Assembly: GCA_003520925.1 (NCBI GenBank)
Contig: DOTV01000247.1
Span: forward strand, 36,826 to 54,045
DNA from: Bacteroidales bacterium
GTDB lineage: Bacteria > Bacteroidota > Bacteroidia > Bacteroidales > VadinHA17
DNA: 17,220 nt
Direction: 5' to 3'
This document shows, in pieces, positions 13,802 through 17,220 of the stretch (position 1 is its first letter; every line of letters starts with the position of its first letter). The notes beneath the pieces were generated by a model. That model made no database searches, was not told the DNA's origin, and saw only the letters and a list, made by a program, of their open reading frames with translations. Made by a program: the position numbers and the translations under genes.

Positions 13802-14682
13802 AAAGGGAAATAGAATTTGATATTCTTTTCAGTCAGGCGCGTTCCATATCCTGAATCCTGGAAAGGTTCACAGTACTTTATCTTTGATCCTTTTTCCTTT
13901 CCGTAATGTTTAATAAGTTCATTCCTGAAAGGTGCTGCATTTGACCTGGAACCCCAGATCTTTCCAAGCCATGCCCTTCTCTCTTTTTCTGTGGCCGGAA
14001 CCTGATCAAGCTCTCCCCTGTTGAATGGGAGCCACTCGTACATCTGAGAAGTATGCTGATGGTACATGTCAATCTTTTTTTCAATTACATCATCAATGTC
14101 AATAACAACATCAGGTTTGAAAGCTTCGGGGTGAACGAACTGGTCATAAGTGTACAGAAAAACAGGATTCTTTTCAAGGAACGGAACTTCAGGAAGTATT
14201 TTCGGGACCGTTACCATATATGCTGCATCCAGAACAAGTTGGCCGGTATACCGGTGATCAGGATGATAATCATACGGACGCGGGAAAATTACTATATCTG
14301 CTTTCTGTTCACGGATGAGCTTTATTACCTGTAATCTGTTTTCATAGGTCGGCATAAGCTGCCCGTCGTGATTATCAAGGGTAATGTACTTTACACCGAT
14401 CACCTCACCTGCCTTTCTGGCTTCCTCCCGTCTTACCTTTGCAAGCTCCTCTGAGCTCAAAGTCTGATGTCCGGCATCACCGTTTGTAAGTGAAACCATC
14501 AGAACATCATGACCTGCTTTCGCCCATTTATATGCCGTACCTCCGACCTCATCAGGATCGTCGGGATGTGCACCGATAATAATTATATGAAGTTTGTTAT
14601 CAGTTTTAACCTGCTGCCCGTTCAGGGAAGCAAAAGCACCAAGCATAATGGTTATCAGGGCAAAACTTTTCAGTATTTTCAT
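13795..14682 (-). CDS. PIG-L/LmbE-type zinc deacetylase, exported
   Basis: Zinc-dependent amidohydrolase of 295 residues in the PIG-L (LmbE-like) family, whose members remove acetyl groups from N-acetylglucosamine-type substrates such as GlcNAc-PI, mycothiol or bacillithiol precursors and other glycans. A signal peptide (about 1-22, ending ASLNGQ) sends it out of the cytoplasm, unlike the thiol-cofactor enzymes. Metal-binding motifs are clear: GAHPDDPDE (His39, Asp41, Asp42) and RPYDYHPDHR (His140, His143). The C-terminal part continues with a longer tail (WGSRSNAAPFRNELIKHYG). It is last of three minus-strand genes with the two M28 peptidases, 35 bases after the second, so an operon is likely. 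Its substrate is unknown; an exported sugar deacetylase beside peptidases would fit glycoconjugate or peptidoglycan breakdown, but this is a guess. Confidence 0.85.
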   Translation of the reverse strand: MKILKSFALITIMLGAFASLNGQQVKTDNKLHIIIIGAHPDDPDEVGGTAYKWAKAGHDVLMVSLTNGDAGHQTLSSEELAKVRREEARKAGEVIGVKYITLDNHDGQLMPTYENRLQVIKLIREQKADIVIFPRPYDYHPDHRYTGQLVLDAAYMVTVPKILPEVPFLEKNPVFLYTYDQFVHPEAFKPDVVIDIDDVIEKKIDMYHQHTSQMYEWLPFNRGELDQVPATEKERRAWLGKIWGSRSNAAPFRNELIKHYGKEKGSKIKYCEPFQDSGYGTRLTEKNIKFYFPFY

Positions 14683-14717
14683 AATATTCAGATTTAAGTT
14701 GCCAATTTAAGAAAAAA

Positions 14718-16322
14718 TCACCATTCACTGTTGGCAAGCTGCCATATATTTGCAAAGCTGATCTTAACGATCTTTTCCATTATATCCCAGTTTAAAGTTG
14801 AGATTTCATCGGCCGGAGTGTGATATTGTTCCCTGTGACCAGGCTTAAATCGCATCACCGGAATACCTTTAGCAACAAAAGACCTGTGATCACTTCCGCC
14901 GGGAGGATCCTTTGAAGGCTGGAAATCCACGATCAGGTCGATACCATATTTTTGAATATTCTTCTCGGTGATTGTTCTGAATCCGGGGAATGATTCGGTA
15001 TAGACCATTGTTACTTTTTTTGGTTCACTCTCCGACACATACCTTGAGATCATATCAAAATTTACATTCAGAATAATGTCTTTCAAAGGATATGTCAGAT
15101 TATCAACAAAGTATCTTGAACCTAGTAATCCTTCCTCCTCAGCGGTCCATAATGCTATTATTATTGTCTTTTCTGGTTTTATTCCGGTTTCCATAATGGC
15201 TTTTGCGATCGTCATTACACCAACGGTTCCGGAACCATTATCATCCGCACCGTTCCAGATGAATCCATTTGCTTTTCCGAGGTGGTCATAATGGGCTCCA
15301 AGAACTATGATCTTATCCGGATTCTTCCCTGGAATCATACCTATCACGTTCCTTACCCCAACTGTCTCTTTCTTAACTGTTGTTTTAAGATAAATAGTCC
15401 GGTCTTTTAAATCAGGAAAAGACCTTATATTATTTGATTCAGACTTCTTAATAAATTCCTCTGTCACAAAACCAGTCCCTTGAAAGATTTCGTTCGCACT
15501 CTTTGCAGAAATGTGAATTTTCAGGAAATTATCCTGACTCTTTTTACCAGGTAATGAGTAGTCGGGCCAGGGTCGTCCATAAGCAGGATTCTCTTCTGAT
15601 GGTGACATGTTCTGGAATTCCTTTACTGGCTGAAATCCTGTAACAGTTGAATTAGGGTCAAACTCGATTATTCCTGCCGCCCCCATTTTTTTTGCGTTGA
15701 TCTCGGTCTCTCTCGAAGATGCTGCCAATTCCGCTGCAGAAAGCTGCGTTTTTGCAAACCCTGGAACTCCGGAAATCCGCAGTAAAAACTTCCCCTTCAG
15801 ATCAAGCTTGCTGAAGTCGTCATAAGTTAGTTTTTCATTCTTGAATCCGTATCCGGCAAAAACAACCGGTGCTTCAATCTCAATGTCCTGGTCCACAGAT
15901 TCCGTCGAAAAATCGATATTCCTGGTAAAGCTTATGGTTCTGACTGTTTTTCCGTCTGTTACCCTGACTTTCATAATCTGATCATCACCGGGGGCATTTT
16001 TAATAAGAAAGAAATTCTGGAAATAGGTCCTTACGCCACTGCCAGCATCAATTGAGGAATTCCTTTCCCTTGAAAAATCTCCGCCCGGATTAACTCCGTA
16101 TAACTGAAGTAGGCTGGCAATGTAGGCTGCAGCCAGATATTCACCCTTTTCCCCGGCTTCCCTGCCTTCTGTCTGGTCAGACGCCAGAAATCCTAACTGG
16201 GCTTTAAGCGCAGATTGATTTATATTATTCAGCGATCTGGTAAAGCTTTCCTCACCGGTCTGACCGATCGTTGATGTGGCCACTAAAAGTAATGAACAAA
16301 ATACGGTAAACTTTTCTCTCAT
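14718..16322 (-). CDS. M28 family zinc aminopeptidase with PA-like domain, exported
   Basis: Zinc exopeptidase of 534 residues that removes N-terminal residues from peptides, outside the cytoplasm. A signal peptide (about 1-20, ending STIG) is followed by an N-terminal segment with LASDQTEGREAG (about 46-57). A protease-associated-like insert (about 145-290) holds VVFAGYGF and DLKGKFLLRISG. The catalytic domain (about 322-534) shows the M28 pattern: GAHYDH (His344), NGADDNGSG (bridging Asp at 360/361), AEEEGLLGS (Glu395 as base, Glu396 as ligand), NFDM (Asp423) and YHTPAD (His501). All metal and catalytic positions are kept, so it should be active. It lies 11 bases after the upstream M28 gene, its paralog, with PIG-L downstream. 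The peptide preference cannot be told. Confidence 0.9.
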   Translation of the reverse strand: MREKFTVFCSLLLVATSTIGQTGEESFTRSLNNINQSALKAQLGFLASDQTEGREAGEKGEYLAAAYIASLLQLYGVNPGGDFSRERNSSIDAGSGVRTYFQNFFLIKNAPGDDQIMKVRVTDGKTVRTISFTRNIDFSTESVDQDIEIEAPVVFAGYGFKNEKLTYDDFSKLDLKGKFLLRISGVPGFAKTQLSAAELAASSRETEINAKKMGAAGIIEFDPNSTVTGFQPVKEFQNMSPSEENPAYGRPWPDYSLPGKKSQDNFLKIHISAKSANEIFQGTGFVTEEFIKKSESNNIRSFPDLKDRTIYLKTTVKKETVGVRNVIGMIPGKNPDKIIVLGAHYDHLGKANGFIWNGADDNGSGTVGVMTIAKAIMETGIKPEKTIIIALWTAEEEGLLGSRYFVDNLTYPLKDIILNVNFDMISRYVSESEPKKVTMVYTESFPGFRTITEKNIQKYGIDLIVDFQPSKDPPGGSDHRSFVAKGIPVMRFKPGHREQYHTPADEISTLNWDIMEKIVKISFANIWQLANSEW

Positions 16323-16333
16323 CAGTTATCCCG

Positions 16334-17220
16334 CTATTTTATTTCACCGTTTGCCGCCTCCCACAATTGCAGGTATCCCAGCTTTATTATTTCAAGCATC
16401 TTGTTCCAGTTGACGAGACTTACCTCATCTGAAGGCTGATGATAGTCGGGATGCATCGCTGCCATCCAGGCTATCACAGGGATTTTATTTTCTGTGAATG
16501 CTGTGTAGTCGCTTCCTCCGGTAGGTGCCTCCTGGCTTCTGATATTAAGCTTCAGATTCAGTTTGTACTGGGCTGCAATTGATTTGGTTATCTCTTCAAG
16601 CCTGGGATAAGCTTTGGTATAAGTGATGCCAGCCATATTCTTTGCCGTATCATTGGCTGCGTCCCTTGCTATCATGTCGAAATTCATATAGAATTTGTAA
16701 TCAGATATCTTCCCCATTGAGGGATACATTGTAAAATACTCAGATCCATAAAGCCCCTTTTCCTCACCTGTCCAGGCACAGAACAGAATGCTCCTTTTTG
16801 GTTTAACTCCGCTGGCTGCAAACGCTTTCGCAATAGTCATCACTCCAACTGTTCCGGAAGCATTATCATCCGCTCCGTTCCAGATCTTTCCGTTATCCAT
16901 ACCCATATGATCCATGTGAGCACCTACAACGACATATTCATCAGGATTCTCTCCCTCGATGTATGCAATTACATTTCTTGCGTTGATTCTCCTGGAATTA
17001 ATATTTACCGCCAATGCTGCATTCATTCCCGGGATAACTACGGGCTTGAATTTCAGTGTGCCTGCGGCTGCTTCTTTTTCATACCTGGCAATATCAAGCC
17101 CGCCCTCCTTGATAATCAGGTTAGATACCCTTTCAGTTATCGATATTGTTACAGGGCTTGTTGAAATCTCTTTTCCGTCGAGTCTCATCGATGACCAGTT
17201 CGTCCGGGGACCATTCTCAG
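16334..17220 (-). CDS. M28 family zinc aminopeptidase, 5' end cut by window edge
   Basis: Catalytic half of a second M28 exopeptidase, a paralog of the downstream one. The frame stays open past the first visible ATG (17188) to the edge, reading PRTNWSS before it, so the true start lies right of the window and the N-terminal part is missing. Counting from that ATG, the metal site is complete: GAHMDH (His91), NGADDNASG (Asp107/108), GEEKGLYGS (Glu142, Glu143), NFDM (Asp171) and YHQPSD (His250). The two proteins share the order and spacing of these motifs and the stretch SGTVGVMTIAKA, which supports an old tandem duplication. It is the first visible gene of a three-gene minus-strand cluster; whether more genes precede it cannot be seen. 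Confidence 0.9.
   Translation of the reverse strand, partial: ENGPRTNWSSMRLDGKEISTSPVTISITERVSNLIIKEGGLDIARYEKEAAAGTLKFKPVVIPGMNAALAVNINSRRINARNVIAYIEGENPDEYVVVGAHMDHMGMDNGKIWNGADDNASGTVGVMTIAKAFAASGVKPKRSILFCAWTGEEKGLYGSEYFTMYPSMGKISDYKFYMNFDMIARDAANDTAKNMAGITYTKAYPRLEEITKSIAAQYKLNLKLNIRSQEAPTGGSDYTAFTENKIPVIAWMAAMHPDYHQPSDEVSLVNWNKMLEIIKLGYLQLWEAANGEIK

Noticed and set aside
1..17220. CRISPR array, tRNA, rRNA, insertion sequence, attachment site or defence island
   Set aside because: No regular direct repeats with spacers, cloverleaf sequences, transposase or integrase genes, or recognisable defence families were seen on either strand.

Overview
The window looks like a chromosomal piece of a Bacteroidota bacterium, probably a Bacteroidales or Marinilabiliales-like anaerobe. 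No taxonomic marker is present, so this rests on gene content and signals. Base composition is moderately AT-rich. Shine-Dalgarno sequences are weak or absent, and several promoter-like sites fit the Bacteroidota -7 consensus TAnnTTTG. Typical families include a carboxypeptidase-regulatory-like domain protein beside a TonB-like transducer, a short IorA, a YedK-type SRAP protein beginning MCF, a CxxC zinc-finger protein divergent from ssb, and an S9 peptidase with a DPP IV fold. About half of the proteins carry export signals, so much of the region concerns the envelope, periplasm and outer membrane.

Layout. An aldo/keto reductase (+), cut by the left edge, converges on a minus-strand pair: an ankyrin-repeat/predicted beta-barrel lipoprotein followed by a coupled small Cys-rich lipoprotein (856-2738). 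A divergent plus-strand pair follows: a beta-lactamase-fold serine hydrolase and an SRAP DNA-protein crosslink protein (2854-4936). These converge, across a short CCTT-rich spacer, on a minus-strand pair: a carboxypeptidase-regulatory-like domain protein overlapping a TonB-like transducer (4978-6437). Divergent from that pair is iorAB, indolepyruvate:ferredoxin oxidoreductase (6576-8763). It converges on a porin-like barrel (8796-9785). Next come an S9 peptidase and a periplasmic thioredoxin-like protein (+, 9951-12833). ssb (-) follows, with a clear terminator. A zinc-finger protein (+) comes next and overlaps the tail of the last gene of a minus-strand cluster: two tandem M28 peptidases and a PIG-L-type deacetylase (13795 to the right edge, cut).

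How the genes may work together. The S9 peptidase, the M28 pair and IorAB would fit peptide and amino-acid fermentation: extracytoplasmic peptidases release peptides and amino acids, and IorAB oxidises the aryl 2-oxoacids made by transamination. This is inference from family roles. SRAP and SSB are housekeeping DNA-maintenance proteins and form no joint system here. I found no mobile element, CRISPR array, tRNA, rRNA or defence island. I see no convincing undescribed system. The least ordinary items are the ankyrin/barrel lipoprotein with its Cys-rich partner, the IorA lacking its C-terminal ferredoxin domain, and the S9 peptidase lacking the Glu-Glu anchor.
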